A stretch of 64,000 nucleotides of DNA from the NCBI RefSeq assembly GCF_963675165.1, contig NC_087390.1:2216001-2280000 (forward strand), in the 5' to 3' direction. A model generated the notes under the pieces. It was given only the letters and a program-made list of their open reading frames with translations, did no database searches and had not been told where the DNA came from. Position 1 is the first letter of the stretch, and each line of letters starts with the position of its first letter. Both the position numbers and the translations under genes were made by a program. Of this stretch, positions 11,070 to 23,300 are shown piece after piece. The stretch is from Halichondria panicea (taxonomy: Eukaryota > Porifera > Demospongiae > Suberitida > Halichondriidae).

Positions 11070-11801
11070 TACCGTACCCTCGCGAAAATACGCCCACCCT
11101 TTTCTGCAAGAAGTCTAGGCTTATTAGGGGACTGGGCGTTTAATCGCGAACGGCGAGTTTTAATTCGAATATACGCCCACCCGCGACCTCAAATCGAGGT
11201 TTACACTGCTCTATGGCAATTCTGTATTAATTTATTGTATTTTCATTTTATTGACAACAACAATGTTATAAACTAATGCATGAGTATGATTAAAGCATGA
11301 CAAGAGAATGAACATGAAGAAGTGGACTCTGACTCTATTCGTTGCTTGTTGATGTCAGATGTAGCAGAAACTTCTCGAAGGATGGTAGGTCATACTCCTA
11401 CAGAGCAGCTATCAGGTACTTTGTTTCAGAAAACCAAGGCAAGGTAACCTGCAAAATTAGCCTGTGTGATAACTTTCTTAGACTTTCTGTTTCCTTTCTC
11501 AGCATATAGGACTACTTGTTCCCTGCATATACATCTTCAGGGACAAACAGATCCATACAGAGAAAGTTATAATGTCTGATCTTGGTCCAGCAAGGAGTAT
11601 AGTCTTACTAGCTACTACCTAAAACTTCCTTTCTTCACAAAAATTAATAGTAAACATGTGGCATTCAGCTACTGCGCATGCTCAACTTCTTATTCTGGGT
11701 GGGCTTATAATCGAGTGAAAATACCCTTGTGCAAGAACTTCAAAGCAAAAGAGGGGATGGGCGTTTATTCAAGATGGGCTTATTTTCGCGAGGGTACGGT
11801 A
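11070..11801. mobile_element. MITE with TACCGTACCCTCGCGAAAAT ends
   Basis: The left end TACCGTACCCTCGCGAAAAT is mirrored at the right end (ATTTTCGCGAGGGTACGGTA). TIRs are about 28 bp and total length is 732 bp. It belongs to the TACCGTA-ended group. Internal GGGCGTTTA-type motifs resemble the element at 54968-55420. Confidence 0.75.
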
Positions 11802-12099
11802 TAGTTTATATCCCGTTTATATCCCAGTTATGATCACTGCATGTACAGACATGATCACTGCACACGCAGACATGATCATAGCCTCGACTCCAGCCCCTTG
11901 AATAGTGGGCCTGGTATTTACTGTTGGCGCGTGGGTGGACAATTAATTTATTATTTACCGTATTTTATCTCATTGAACGTTAAAACAGTTATTGTGATAA
12001 AGAACAGAAAAAAGAAAAAGAAGAGGCTACCTCTCTGTATATACTGTAGACAGAGACAGCTAAGTAAAACATCAGCTCTGTAGATTTATTCATTAACTT

Positions 12100-12375
12100 G
12101 AGGCTCGGATCGGATACACACTCAGGCGACAAGTTAATCTCATAAGAAATTAGTTAAACCTGTGGGTAAAAAATAAATGTGGATAAGTACAGTGGCTGTG
12201 ACGTAACATAATGTGAGGACTACTTATTGATTTACACAATAGATTTACCATTGAAAGCACTATCCATTAATACACACTCAAGCAACAAGTCCGGATACAC
12301 ATTCAAGCAACAAGTCCCTCGGATCGGATACACACAAGTCCCTCGGATTGTAAACACATTCAGGCCACACAGTTC
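12100..12375. repeat. Short degenerate tandem repeats (CGGATACACA type)
   Basis: Units such as GGATCGGATACACACTCA and CAAGCAACAAGTCC recur irregularly. The following stretch, 12403-12780, contains two partly similar segments (ACAACAATACTTCCTTCCAG and ACAACACTTCTTTCAG) about 110 bp apart. It has open frames on both strands that resemble nothing I know. Confidence 0.45.
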
Positions 12376-12944
12376 TCGGATCAGATACCACGTACTTACT
12401 CTGTGACCAATTTTCGGCAAATGTCACAACAATACTTCCTTCCAGAGAGAATGGCACTGAACGTCGAACAGACACACCAACACTTTGAAGATGGCTTCAC
12501 TCAGAGAAACAAGAGGAGAAATCACCATCACAACACTTCTTTCAGAGAGAGGTGCACTGGTCCTGTCAAGCTTCACATCAATCAAGAAAGGGAGTGTCTG
12601 GAAAGCAGATGGACTTGCTCTGGGACTTGCCATAGCCGGTCGGTACGGTACCCACATAAACACCAGCGTACAGACACTTCAACGCCTCCAGCTGCTTGTC
12701 TTTCAAGACTAGACCTGGTTTTCCAACACGGGATAACGCTTACGCGAGAGCAGAAGAGAAGGTAGCAGCCATTACACAACTTGGACTAGATTTCTTTTTT
12801 CAATGACATCATTATAAATGAAACGGATATCAATGTTTTACAAACTAATGCGGAATAAGAATACTGATAAATATACTGCAATTTACGATTACCCAGATTC
12901 TTGGTAATTCTGGCGCATGCGTAAACAGTGTATACCAGGCTAAC

Positions 12945-13112
12945 ATGATCACTGCATGTACAGACATGATCACTGCACAGGCAGAGACTAATGGTTGCAT
13001 GTGCAGACATGATCACTGCATGTGCAGAGATTAATGGTTGCATATGCAGACATGATCACTGCACACGCAGAGACTAATGGTTGCATGTGCAGACATGATC
13101 ACTGCATAAGGC
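12945..13112. repeat. Minisatellite of about 48 bp (CATGATCACTGCA)
   Basis: The motif ACATGATCACTGCA, followed by GCAGAGACTAATGGTTGCAT, is repeated several times. A shorter run of the same motif lies at about 11829-11880. The rest of 13113-13480 shows nothing recognisable. Confidence 0.75.
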
Positions 13113-13488
13113 GATCATTGCAGGTGCATGCTATCTCGGTATATTCACACCAGGACACGCCTATGTACATGCAGACATTGTTATTGAAACACACGGCGCG
13201 CCATAAGGTCGCCATTGTATACCTACTGAGCATGCTCAGACGGCCACACCCCTCTTATCTTAGCAACCACTTGAGGTCTATAGCAACAGTAGTGTTTTGC
13301 ACTGTCGATTCTTACCACAGCAGTTAATGCTCAAAAATTATGTTGAAGCTCTTCTGAGCCTGCTCTGTCTGAGCTTGTGATAATAAATTATTGCATGCAT
13401 AGATCTATGATCAAAAAATTTATGAAAATTATCATAACAGACACAAACTGCAACAGTGCAAATAAAAATTCAGTACGTTACTAGCCTC

Positions 13489-13556
13489 GATCCCAGGCCG
13501 AGTTTTCGCTTTTATAACGGTTAGGCGAACAACTACTCGGCCTGGGATCGAGGCTA
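13489..13556. repeat. TAGCCTCGATCCC palindrome
   Basis: TAGCCTCGATCCCAGGCCGA and its inverted copy bracket a short loop, 68 bp in all. The ends match those of the 15822-16973 element, but I see no target duplication here. It is a small member or relic of that family. Confidence 0.65.
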
Positions 13557-13849
13557 TAGCAGTTGCTAGCTCTTTTTTATCCGCATAGTAAAGGTGGATT
13601 GCCACCTACTGAAGATATTTGATCTAGCTAGCACCATAGATAAATCTATGCTAGTACCTGTGAAGAAAAATTGTAGGTACAAACAAGTGTAAAAAAAATT
13701 TTGAAAAAAATCATGGTGAGAAGTAGGGTTGCATGTAATTGTTGGAGCCGCTGGCAAAAGGATGTGAACAAGATGGGTAACCCTAACAGGAACGCCCATT
13801 AGAATAGACACAAAACGTCACTACTTAAAATATTGTACGTGGTTTCCCA

Positions 13850-14440
13850 GGACCACTTATTAACGCATGCATGCAGTGAAAAAACTTTACAAACAAGTGC
13901 AAAAAACATTTGCGAAAAAAAAATGGGGAAGAGTAGGGTTGGAAGAGCATGTGCACTGAAGTAACAAAAAGTTCGAAAACAAGATTGTGGGTTGGTATAG
14001 TCTTGCATGCTCCAACTAGTTGGGGGTGGGGCACGATCTTTAACAGTTAGGTCCAGCACTACTTCGAGTTTTGGGTGGGCAGGGCTCATATATCTGTAGA
14101 GTCTCAAATTTAATATTAATTTTACACCATGTGTTTCGGTGCTGTAACAGAAAGAAACGTTAATTTAAAAAAGCCTTATTCAAATTCGTCATTATGTAGA
14201 AACACATGCAAGTTGATGGTCAAATAGGTGATCAAGCGTCTCATATAAAGAAAGAGGTGTAACGAGAAGTAGTGCTGGACCCAACTGTTAAAGATCGTAC
14301 CCCACCCCCAACTAGTTGGAGCATGCAAGACTATATACCAACCCACAATCTTGTTTTCGAACTTTTTGTTACTTCAGTGCACATGCTCTTCCAACCCTAC
14401 TCTTCTCCATTTTTTCACAAAATGTTTTTTGCACTTGTTA
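13850..14440. repeat. Large foldback: two about 170-bp inverted arms
   Basis: The segment about 13880-14065 is the inverted, highly similar counterpart of about 14268-14440. Both contain CCAACTAGTTGG, AACAAGATTGTGGGTTGG or its complement, and a GCACTTGTT-type end. The spacer is about 200 bp. A more decayed direct relative lies near 13680-13760. No transposase frame is present; overlapping short frames on both strands are by-products. Confidence 0.75.
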
Positions 14441-14441
14441 T

Positions 14442-14950
14442 ATGCCTCGGTGCGCATGCGCAAGCGAGGTATACGGTAGTGTGTTTGTGTGTCTGTGTGT
14501 GTGTGTAGACTGCTACAGCTGCTCAAGGATGAATCAAGTGCAAGTAAGAGTTTCTATAGGCTTCTAGTCATGTTTACTTGAATTTTAATTCGTGGATTTG
14601 CAAAATAATGCTTCGTTCTCGAGTTATGCCTAGTTTTGCTTACTTGGAATGCCATTGCAGCCTTTTCAGAAGAGCACGTAGCCAAACTTGTTTACCGAGT
14701 GTTGCTAGTAGTTAACTCTGTACTAGAACGCTAGCTATTGGTAGCTGCAAGAGTGAGAAGAGAGCTGCAAGGCTCTGCTAATGCAGCCGGTAATTTTAGA
14801 CTTAAACTTTTGGCATCAATCGTTTTTAACAACAATCATGGTTGATCATTACCCACTCCTTGAGTTTGCATGCAGCAAAATTAATTGTTGAACATGTCAT
14901 AGCTATTAGTAGCTTTATGTTATGTAGCTTTGGCATCTCCACCGAGGCAT
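14442..14950. mobile_element. About 510-bp dispersed repeat (copy 1 of 2)
   Basis: It starts ATGCCTCGGTGCGCATGCGC and ends CACCGAGGCAT, giving short inverted ends. An inverted and very similar copy occupies 52436-52945. Shared segments include CTCGAGTTATGCCTAGTTTT and GGAATGCCATTGCAGCC. It is probably a non-autonomous DNA element. The stretch 14951-15821 shows nothing recognisable. Confidence 0.75.
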
Positions 14951-15821
14951 CAGCACCTGCGGTGCTTTCATATTAATTAATTAAATATGATTCTTTATAG
15001 GTCATTGTCGATAGTAAAACTCTGTCATTGGGGTTTGGAAGGCATTCTCTACATAGATTTTTCATTATAATGTCTTAAATGTCGTTCTTCGAACTTTTGT
15101 GATTTTGTGATTCTTTACTCACTAATTCTGCAGCTACCGTTTTATCTATTCTCTTACCCCTGTATAGGATGACCAGTGTGGCATTCTTCTGTTGGCAGTG
15201 AAACAAAATAGAGGGTACACGTTGTTACACACTGTCAGTTTCTATCAAACATTTTCTTGTCGCGAATCGTACACTTCAGTTACCGCTCAACTTTGCACTC
15301 GAAGTTGTATTTTTTGATTGTAATGTGTGCATAGCATGTACGCGTATACCCTATTTCCTACTACCATTGACTAATATTCGTGTTTAATTTTTCTCTTTTT
15401 AGTATTATGACCAAACTGACAATTCAACTGCCGAGTTTCAGCAATGCCATATATAGTGATGTTATTCCGTTCCATCCGTCCACGATTCCAGAAGAGTCAG
15501 TGGGCGACTGTCATCTGCATCTGTGGAATTGTGCACTCAAAAACTAACTCCCCTCACTCCCTTTCAAATGTTCTGTTTGATGTATAGTGCTCATATTTTC
15601 TTGCTGCATTAATTGCACATGCTAGAAGCTTTTGATCTATACGTGTACCAAGTCTAACAGTGAATGGCCTTTTGCTTTGAGATGAGATGATAGGAGACTA
15701 TCAAGGTCTTCAACCTGTCCCTCAAGTCATAGTAGATTTAATTCCCCTAGGGCTTGTGTTTGTGCTATAATCCCTTTGTCCACTGCCCGTCCATGCATAG
15801 CACATGCAGTCAGATGCAGAG

Positions 15822-16973
15822 TAGCCTTGATCCCAGGCCGAGTTTTCACTTTTATAACGTTAGGCGAACAACTAGCCTCGAGACCAGGCCGATTAATAAA
15901 TACGTATTTTAATCGGCCTGGTCTCGAGGCTAGCGAACAACTAGGCCTGGTACTAGTTGTCTGCGCATGCGTCAAATTTTCATTGTATATTTGTGGTCGG
16001 CAAAAATATTTAATAAATCAATAATCGAAATTTGTACACAGAAAATGCACAGAGTGAGTACACAAAAGATGAACATAGGGAGTACACAAAAGATGCACAT
16101 AGGGAGCTGCTTCACAAAGGCCTGGGGAGTTGCCAGTTGTGCTGCAGCACAATTACAGTGACCCAGGGCAACTTCAGGATGATTGAATGCCTTCAAATTA
16201 CGTTTCAAAAAGATTTAGCAGGCTGCTGGACTTCTCTGATTCTAGGCCCCAACTCGTAACTCAGTTAAATTTTGCTTGAGAAAACGTAGATTCTCTTGAT
16301 GTCTCTGAGCTACCCAGCAACGCTCGAATGAGCAGGTCATACTCCAGTCCTGTGAGTATAGGACAATAGTAAAAGAAACCAAAGACGGTTAAACCCTTAC
16401 CTCAAACTGTCCAGTCTCGTCCGTTAGTATAGCCAAGAGAAGCACTGTTGGGATAGCTGGATATTAGCCATTGCTCCTGTACAGAGAAGTAGACATTCTA
16501 AATACGTGTGGATCTATACATATTAAATTTCTCGTATTAAACAGGTTATAGTGTCATTGTCGACGAGCTGATGATGGCAGCACCAAGTTCTCTAGCTCAC
16601 ACTCTTCACTTGATCCACCATATTAATGATGAAACTATAGTGTACCTACCGGTAGATCTTGCCAAACATGAACAAGACTTGATAGCATAGCCATAGGGCC
16701 CACACAAAAATATCTGACCTTAACAAGCTTGACAAAGCTTTATACCTCTTCCCTTGTTGTTCAGTCTTCAGAATAAGCTTCAGAGAAGAGAGAAGCTTCA
16801 GCTAAGAGCCATTCCAAATAATGATAAAATGGGAACTGACTTCTAGTACACGATAGTACACGAATATAAATGTCACGAAAGTGAACGAGAATATCGAATC
16901 TGACGAACGACTGACACATGCGCAGACAACTAGTACAGGCTTAGTTGTTCGCCTAGGCCTGGGATCGAGGCTA
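15822..16973. mobile_element. TAG/CTA element, 1152 bp, 9-bp TSD
   Basis: Ends are TAGCCTTGATCCCAGGCC and GGCCTGGGATCGAGGCTA, flanked by GATGCAGAG at 15813-15821 and 16974-16982. The inverted repeats extend about 80 bp once the nested element at 15873-15932 is removed, including GGCGAACAACTA and GTTGTCTGCGCATG. The interior shows no transposase-like frame. Confidence 0.9.
15873..15932. mobile_element. 60-bp palindromic TAG/CTA element nested in another
   Basis: A near-perfect palindrome from TAGCCTCGAGACCAGGCCGA to its inverse, only 60 bp long. GCGAACAAC flanks it on both sides (15864-15872 and 15933-15941). The duplication lies within the left terminal repeat of the larger element, so this insertion came later. 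Confidence 0.92.
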
Positions 16974-17022
16974 GATGCAGAGTACTAGCTAATGGAGGGG
17001 GGGGGGGGGTCACATGAAGGAA

Positions 17023-18855
17023 TAGCCTCGATCCCAGGCCGCTCTTCCTCGAAGAGAGGGCCTGGTATCGACTGTTTGCGCATGCGCCACATAATCCCCA
17101 GAAACTGGGGACTCAGGATATTATGGGGTGCCGTTTGTGTCAAAATGCTAATTTTATCCACTTATGCAGAAGTACACTGACTTATACACAAGTGCACCGA
17201 TTTATACCACAAGTACACTGACTTATGCAGAAGTGCACAGACTTATACACAAGTACACTGACTTATACACAAGTATGCTGACTTACACACAAGTGCACTG
17301 ACTTATATGCAAGTGCACCGACTTATACGCAAGTGCACCGACTTATATGCAAGTGCACCAACTTATACGCAAGTGCACAGACTTATACGCAAGTGCACAG
17401 ACTTATACACAAGTGCACCGACTTATACACAAGTGCACAGACTTATACACAGGTGCACTGACTTATACATATAACCTGACTTGTACAAGTACTTTGACTT
17501 ATGCACAAGTATGCTGACTTATGCACAAGTGCACTGACTTATGCACAAGTATGCTGACTCTTATGCACAAGTGCACTGACTTATGCACAAGTGCACCGAC
17601 TTATGCACAAGTACACTGACTTATACACAAGTGCACGTGCTAAATTAATTTAACCTTTAACCTTTTAACCCTTTGCACATGGTTGTTCTATAGACTAGAG
17701 ACATGGCAGAATCTTCAAGTAAATGTGCAAGTATTGTCAAACGCTTTAAACCTGTTTACTAATGCAATTCAAGCTGCTACAACTCTTAACAGAAGCTCTG
17801 TAAACATTACTATTGTCTGCCTTGACTCTGCCTGTACATGCACGTGCCTGTTCTTAGTAATGTTTACAGAGCTTCTGTAAGTGCAAGGGTTAAAGGTTAA
17901 AGGTTAAAATAATTCAGCATACTTGTGCATAAGTCAGCATACTTACGTTTAAGTCAGAGCACTTGTGTACAAGTCAGCGTACTTGTGTATAAGTCAGTGC
18001 ACTTGTGTATAAGTCAGCATACTTGTGTATAAGTCAGTGCACTTGTGTATAAGTCAGTGCACTTGTGCATAAGTCAGTGTACTTGTATATAAGTCAGCAT
18101 ACTTGTGTATAAGTCAGCATACTTGTGCATAAGTGAAAGTACTTGTATACAAGTCAGGTTATATGTATAAGTCAGTGCACTTGTGTATAAGTCAGCATAC
18201 TTATGTATAAGTCAGTGTACTTGTGTATAAGTCTGTGCACTTGTGTATAAGTCAGTGTACTTGTGTATAAGTCAGTGTACTTCTGCATAAGTCAGTGTAC
18301 TTGTGGTATAAGTCTGTGCACTTGTGTATAAGTCAGTGTACTTCTGCATAAGTGGATAAAATCAGCATTTTGACACAAACGGCACCCCATAGGATATCAT
18401 CGTATAATGCTCAGTAAAACCATGACGTCACAACGAACGGAAGTGGATAGAAGGTTTCTAGCCCGTGTGATAGCATTCTAATAGCTACCATTAGCCTACT
18501 ATGTTAACAAAAGACTCACAGCCTGCAACAGTGTGGATAACAATCCTCTGAACGGAGGGGAAGGCTGACAATAGCCTATATGGATAGGCCACGCCCATCT
18601 GACACTAACCTTGGTGAAAGAAAGAAATTGCTGCTGTAACCAATACAGCTCTGTCTCTAGCTAGCTAGCTATATAGCTCTGTGTCTGACTTTTAATATGA
18701 AGAGTATTCTTCGTCTATAATTATAGTAATTATGTTATTCAGGATATAATTCGGGTAAAAATTCAGTTTACATTACGGGAATATTATCCAATAATTTTGC
18801 GCATGCGCAAGCAGTCAGTAGCAGGCCTAATAATTAGGCCTTGTGAAGGAGGCTA
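17023..18855. mobile_element. TAG/CTA element, 1833 bp, 9-bp TSD, containing the minisatellite foldback
   Basis: The left end TAGCCTCGATCCCAGGCC and right end (inverted TAGCCTCCTTCACAAGGCC) are flanked by ATGAAGGAA at 17014-17022 and 18856-18864. Both ends match those of the short element 19661-19855, including the TGCGCATGCGC motif. The interior is dominated by the foldback at 17123-18390; 18399-18770 is unique sequence without a gene. Confidence 0.88.
17123..18390. repeat. Giant palindrome of 20-bp minisatellite arrays
   Basis: The left arm begins ATGGGGTGCCGTTTGTGTCA and then runs about 24 units of a 20-bp repeat (ACTTATACACAAGTGCACTG type). The right arm carries the same units inverted and ends with the inverse of the start. 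The central 260 bp are also inverted, with TTTAACCTTTAACC opposite GGTTAAAGGTTAAA and CAGAAGCTCTGTAAACATTA opposite its inverse. An imperfect 8-bp flank, AGGATATT/AGGATATC, may be a target duplication. Some units are longer at the same place in both arms (TTATACCACAAG), so the arms arose by inverted duplication or have been homogenised. Confidence 0.92.
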
Positions 18856-18895
18856 ATGAAGGAAGTGCATCAAACACGTTGAACTTAGACAAACC

Positions 18896-18982
18896 TAGCC
18901 TCTACCCCAGGCCGATCCGTCTCCAATTGAACGCTAGGTTTTCTTCGTTCTATTAAAAAAAATCGGCCTGGGACCGAGGCTA
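18896..18982. mobile_element. TAG/CTA palindromic MITE, 87 bp
   Basis: It starts TAGCCTCTACCCCAGGCCGA and ends CGGCCTGGGACCGAGGCTA. Flanks AGACAAACC and AGACAAACG match at 8 of 9 positions. Confidence 0.8.
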
Positions 18983-19079
18983 AGACAAACGCTCCTCGCA
19001 TGGTCGTGAATTTAATTACTGATTGTAGTTGCGCATGCGCGGCACACACTAAGATGGGCAGATCAGGAATCAAAAACAG

Positions 19080-19205
19080 TCATTCTAGCTAGAGGAATCA
19101 GTTGCCATTTGTATGCTTTTGGCTAGTTCTTGGACTGAGGTTGCCAACTCCGCTACATGACCTTTCTATCCACTTTTTGTCTCTCCATACATAACCTGCA
19201 GAAAA
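19080..19205 (-). pseudogene. DDX1 last-exon remnant
   Basis: Minus-strand similarity to the DDX1 terminal exon (24049-24198) and its 3' splice site. The segment encoding [14 protein letters not shown] is recognisable, and the intron side CATAACCTGCAGAAAAA is shared. Two blocks present in the parent are deleted (KKSTK and most of [12 protein letters not shown]). It lies upstream of dispanin copy A in minus orientation, separated from it by about 10 kb of repeats. The stretch 19206-19660 shows nothing else recognised. Confidence 0.85.
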
Positions 19206-19660
19206 AGTCCACAAAACACTGAACCAATCAAGTTTGGCTTTATTTATAGAACACCAGTAGCTTTGTATATATACACTAACTTATACCGTGGACTCACGCT
19301 ATTATAGCGGCTCTTTGAATTACACCTCAATATAACAGCGGTTTTGTTTGGCATGGATTGTAAATGAGTATAAGTATGCAGCAACGTTAACCAGATCAAG
19401 CCTATGCACTGAAAAGAATGGAAGTGTTTGACAACGTCCTCCGCCTCGCTTCGCTCGGAATGACATTGTTACTGTAGGCAGACTAATGCTTGTGCTTATA
19501 GAGATCAGGCCAAGCAATTCTTGTACATGTATAGTTCGTTCTTGGTCCTGAAACAGTCCACATGCTATGACCTTTCACTTCTTGCTGCTTTTACCTCCAC
19601 GAAGAGTGCACTCCTGATTTTACCTGCACTGCAGAAAAAGCATATACACAAAATATAATT

Positions 19661-19855
19661 TAGCCTCGATTCCAGGCCGCACTTCTCACTTCACTTAGGG
19701 AAGTGGGCCTGGTATCGACTGCTTGCGCATGCGCTAATTAGATATTTTCTCTGTATTATAGGAAATTTTATGGGAAAAAATATCCAATAATTTAGCGCAT
19801 GCGCAAGCAGTCGATAGCAGGCCTTCTTTTCTATGAAGGCCGGTGAAGGAGGCTA
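19661..19855. mobile_element. TAG/CTA MITE, 195 bp, 9-bp TSD
   Basis: Left end TAGCCTCGATTCCAGGCC, right end GGTGAAGGAGGCTA, with AATATAATT at 19652-19660 and 19856-19864. Two TGCGCATGCGC-type motifs lie symmetrically inside. It is a compact member of the family that includes 17023-18855. Confidence 0.92.
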
Positions 19856-19941
19856 AATATAATTTTGCATGGAGTATATACATGTACGCACGTATGCTTG
19901 AATGCATAACTATTTTTATTCAGCTCAGGCATGTATAATTA

Positions 19942-19985
19942 TAGCCTCCTTCACAGAGAAGAAGTGCGGCCTCTGATCGAGGCTA
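19942..19985. repeat. 44-bp TAG/CTA palindrome
   Basis: TAGCCTCCTTCACAGAG at one end and CTGATCGAGGCTA at the other resemble the ends of 19661-19855 with the interior removed. No clean target duplication is seen. Confidence 0.55.
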
Positions 19986-20387
19986 TAGCATGTATACTGA
20001 TCTTCCATCAGTATTCTGACAAGACAGTGACATCAATATAACAAACAATCCTTTGGGACGAGTCATATACTCTCTCTCTATATATATAGGGGGGAGGGAG
20101 GGATCATTAATACAAATGGATGCATTCCATAACTGATATACAAGGAAGCAATACCCAGTATTCAAAGATCAAAACCAACTGGTAAAATTACCTCAGAACT
20201 AAAATTTAAAGATCAAAACGAATAAAGGTTATAATGGTAACACATGCACTATATAGAAAAGTCACTCAGTCTGAAAACATGTATAGGGTGCTTGGTGGAC
20301 AAAAAATCAATAGCAACTTTTCTGACAACATTGATGAAACAGAGAAACAGAGGTGATGTCATTCAACGTGGCTGCTGTAGATTCTAT

Positions 20388-23300
20388 TTAGAAAGCTATA
20401 CCGGTACAAACTACAACAATGACAGTGGCAACAGCTATAAAGATGACTCCATAAGTTATCCCTCCAATGCCCCATCTTTTGGCGGTCTTGGAGTGCTTAT
20501 AAGCCAGCTCTCTGTTGCCTTGGTTCCAAGCAGTTTCAATCTGTGAAAGAAACTTACTAATGCGACTGCAAAACAATTTAAATGTATACATACCGTATAT
20601 ATGCTTGATTATAGAGGCCGCGGCTACTAAATGTTTCATTTTGCGGCTATACAACTCAAGAGAGGCTATATACTGTTCGAGAGAGGCGTTTATTAACCCA
20701 ATATTAGTTCATATCTGTTTGTACACGTGTCGTACCTCCTCTAGCTGGTTTGTATGCAATGTGAAGTGCTTGTTCTCTATAATATAATTATAGGAAAACT
20801 TACTTCGATTTATATATAGCTCTATATAGCAATCTGACTAGCCTTCAGTTTTGCCTTCATGTATGCTGAGAAACCATAACTAATACGGTATATATATAAT
20901 ATGGCTCGCTGCCACGTGCAGAGACATAATTTTATAGCCTCAAAGTTCACTGAGGCTACTATTTTGGTTTATAATTCAAGACATCTACGAGATCTTTGAA
21001 AATTATTCACCACATACGGTAATTATGTATGCTTGATCAGAGGCCGCACTCAAATAGTAGCCTCCCTACTGCAGTGCATAAAAAGCCATAAAATTATAAA
21101 CCGCGGAAAATGCCTTCAATATTACAAATCCCGCTAAAAATAATTGCTATTGAAAATAGTATTTGCGAAATTCACTTCAATTCCCGAAAACTTAGACCCT
21201 CGAAAATTACCCACTATATACGGCAGTGCTTTATACCTGTAGGGTATATAATATTATACTCTTGCTAGCTCTGATTTACAGTCACCTCGACATAACGGTG
21301 GTTTTCGTAGTTTTAATTATCGAATGAAGTAACCCTACTATACGGTATGTTAATTATAATAATCTCTGAAAGTGAGTGTTTCTGGAAAAGTAACCGATTA
21401 CCTACTATAATGCAGTACACAAACCCACCATCTTATATGTTGCATCATAGAACTATTTTCGTGGATATGTTGTAGCTTATTCATTCACTTACACAATGAT
21501 ACCATGCATGCACCACCATTTCTTAGCAATGTTCAATCATAAGATATTTGTACAACTACTCACAAATTTGTGGTAATCTATTCTCTATAGACTGCATTGT
21601 ATACTTAGCTGCTGGTAGTGCATGCTGACTAGCTACTCCAAACTGGATTTTCATACTATCAGATATAACAATATGGATGTGGTTCGACAAACGAAAGTCT
21701 GATAATTCATCGACAAATTGAAACAGCCATTGTATTATATGAAGGTATTATTATGTTAGTCTCATGAATCAGCCGCCGTTCTTTTGGAACCACCGTCTGA
21801 GCACTCTTGTCATCGTTTTATGTGCCAAGACGGAATTCCGTCTTGACCAATCAAATTGCAGAAGTCCAGTCAGGTGATGAACTTGGAGGCAGCAAAGAAC
21901 TGCACTTTGCTCAACGCATTTGGAATCATTACGCATGCATTACGCATGGTAAATACTTCATACATAGAAGCTGCTACGAAGCATAAGCAAGGCAAGCAGG
22001 GGTCCTTGGGCACAGATTAGCACCACAGCAAAACACAAGTGGAGAGAGATGCCTTCGCTTGGCGATTTGTATAACAATTAGGAAATATGTGTGGGCATAA
22101 TATCACGATTTAATTACATTCCATTGGTTTTGTGAGCAATCAACATTCCATTTTGAAATGACTTCATGACAAGAGTGCTCAGACGGTGGTTCCAAAAGAA
22201 CGGCGGCTGATTCATGAGACTATTATTATGTATGGCTAACGCATTGTTATATAAGGGAGTACTATGATCCCTTTGTATATACTGCACTAGCTTACTTGTT
22301 CTCCCATTAGGAGTCCATTTAATCCACACAAGAAACCGCCACAGCAAGAGCAGAATAATACGGTAAAAAAGTTGAGGGCCGTATAGTTAGGTGGCTTCAC
22401 ACCAATCTGATTAGCGACGCCATAAGGTGGTGCAAATCTCTGTTCTGAGACTACACCCCCATAACCCCCTCGGCCGGGGTAGGGGGGTGGGGGTGCTGAG
22501 GGGGCCCCTCCTGTGCAAGGATAGATCAGCATCACGTTAATTAGCTTAGCACTAGCGAGAATACTGCATGCTATAATCATTACATGCAGTCCACCAATAT
22601 AAATACCAACTGCAGGTGGAGCTGACGGTCGCCCACTTCCCACCAGAGTCTTCTTATTCATGATGCTTTGTGGACCTGCCAGAGTATAAGTAAATTATCA
22701 ACCAGCATCACTAAAAATTCACCTACATACATGAAATGGACATACGTACATATACCAATACAGATCTATTATACCAGCTGCAGCTGCAGGTGGAGCTGAC
22801 GGTCGCCCATTCCCCACCAGAGTCTTCTTATTCATGATGCTTTGTGGACCTGCCAGAATAAAATTAAATGATCAACATCACTAGTTGGGCGGAGTCCAAC
22901 CAACGCTGCGCTCTGGGTTGGGTATCAGTACACGTAGCAGTTTTGTTCCACCGGTACTCGAGACAGAGTATGAATATTGTTTAATCTTTAAGTGGCTGAC
23001 AACCGCATGGCTCAGGGGTGCGATATAAAGAAATCAATTAACTATTTGGATGGCTATTCTAGCTGACTGGATCTAGCTATAGTTGTTTTGGAATTCAAGA
23101 AAGACCTCAGACTCTTAGAGAAAGTAGAAGAATACTTTAGCCTGTAATATAAGATTTAGTACAGGCAGAAATAAACTTTTTCATAATAGTTAGACATCTA
23201 GCACAAGGAGAGGTACAGCCAGCTATAGGACTACCCCAAGGCTTCTGAGAAGCTTTTCGAAGACCAAAGAAGGCATACATAACACAGGTTTTGTCCAAAC

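Noticed and set aside
10842-11276. 144-codon open frame on the plus strand
   Set aside because: It runs from unique sequence into a TACCGTA-ended MITE, has no recognisable domain, and its composition fits chance.
12403-12780. Overlapping open frames on both strands (up to 120 codons)
   Set aside because: No family resemblance, no splice context, and internal partial duplication; not supported as a gene.
12945-13112. Possible CRISPR-like array
   Set aside because: Repeats are degenerate, spacers are not unique, and the context is eukaryotic; it is a minisatellite.
22287-22661. Single 124-codon frame as the whole dispanin gene
   Set aside because: A donor at 22607, an acceptor at 22510 and the parallel structure of copy A favour splicing. 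The protein would also lack the C-terminal exon at 20388-20540. Retention is kept as a finding.
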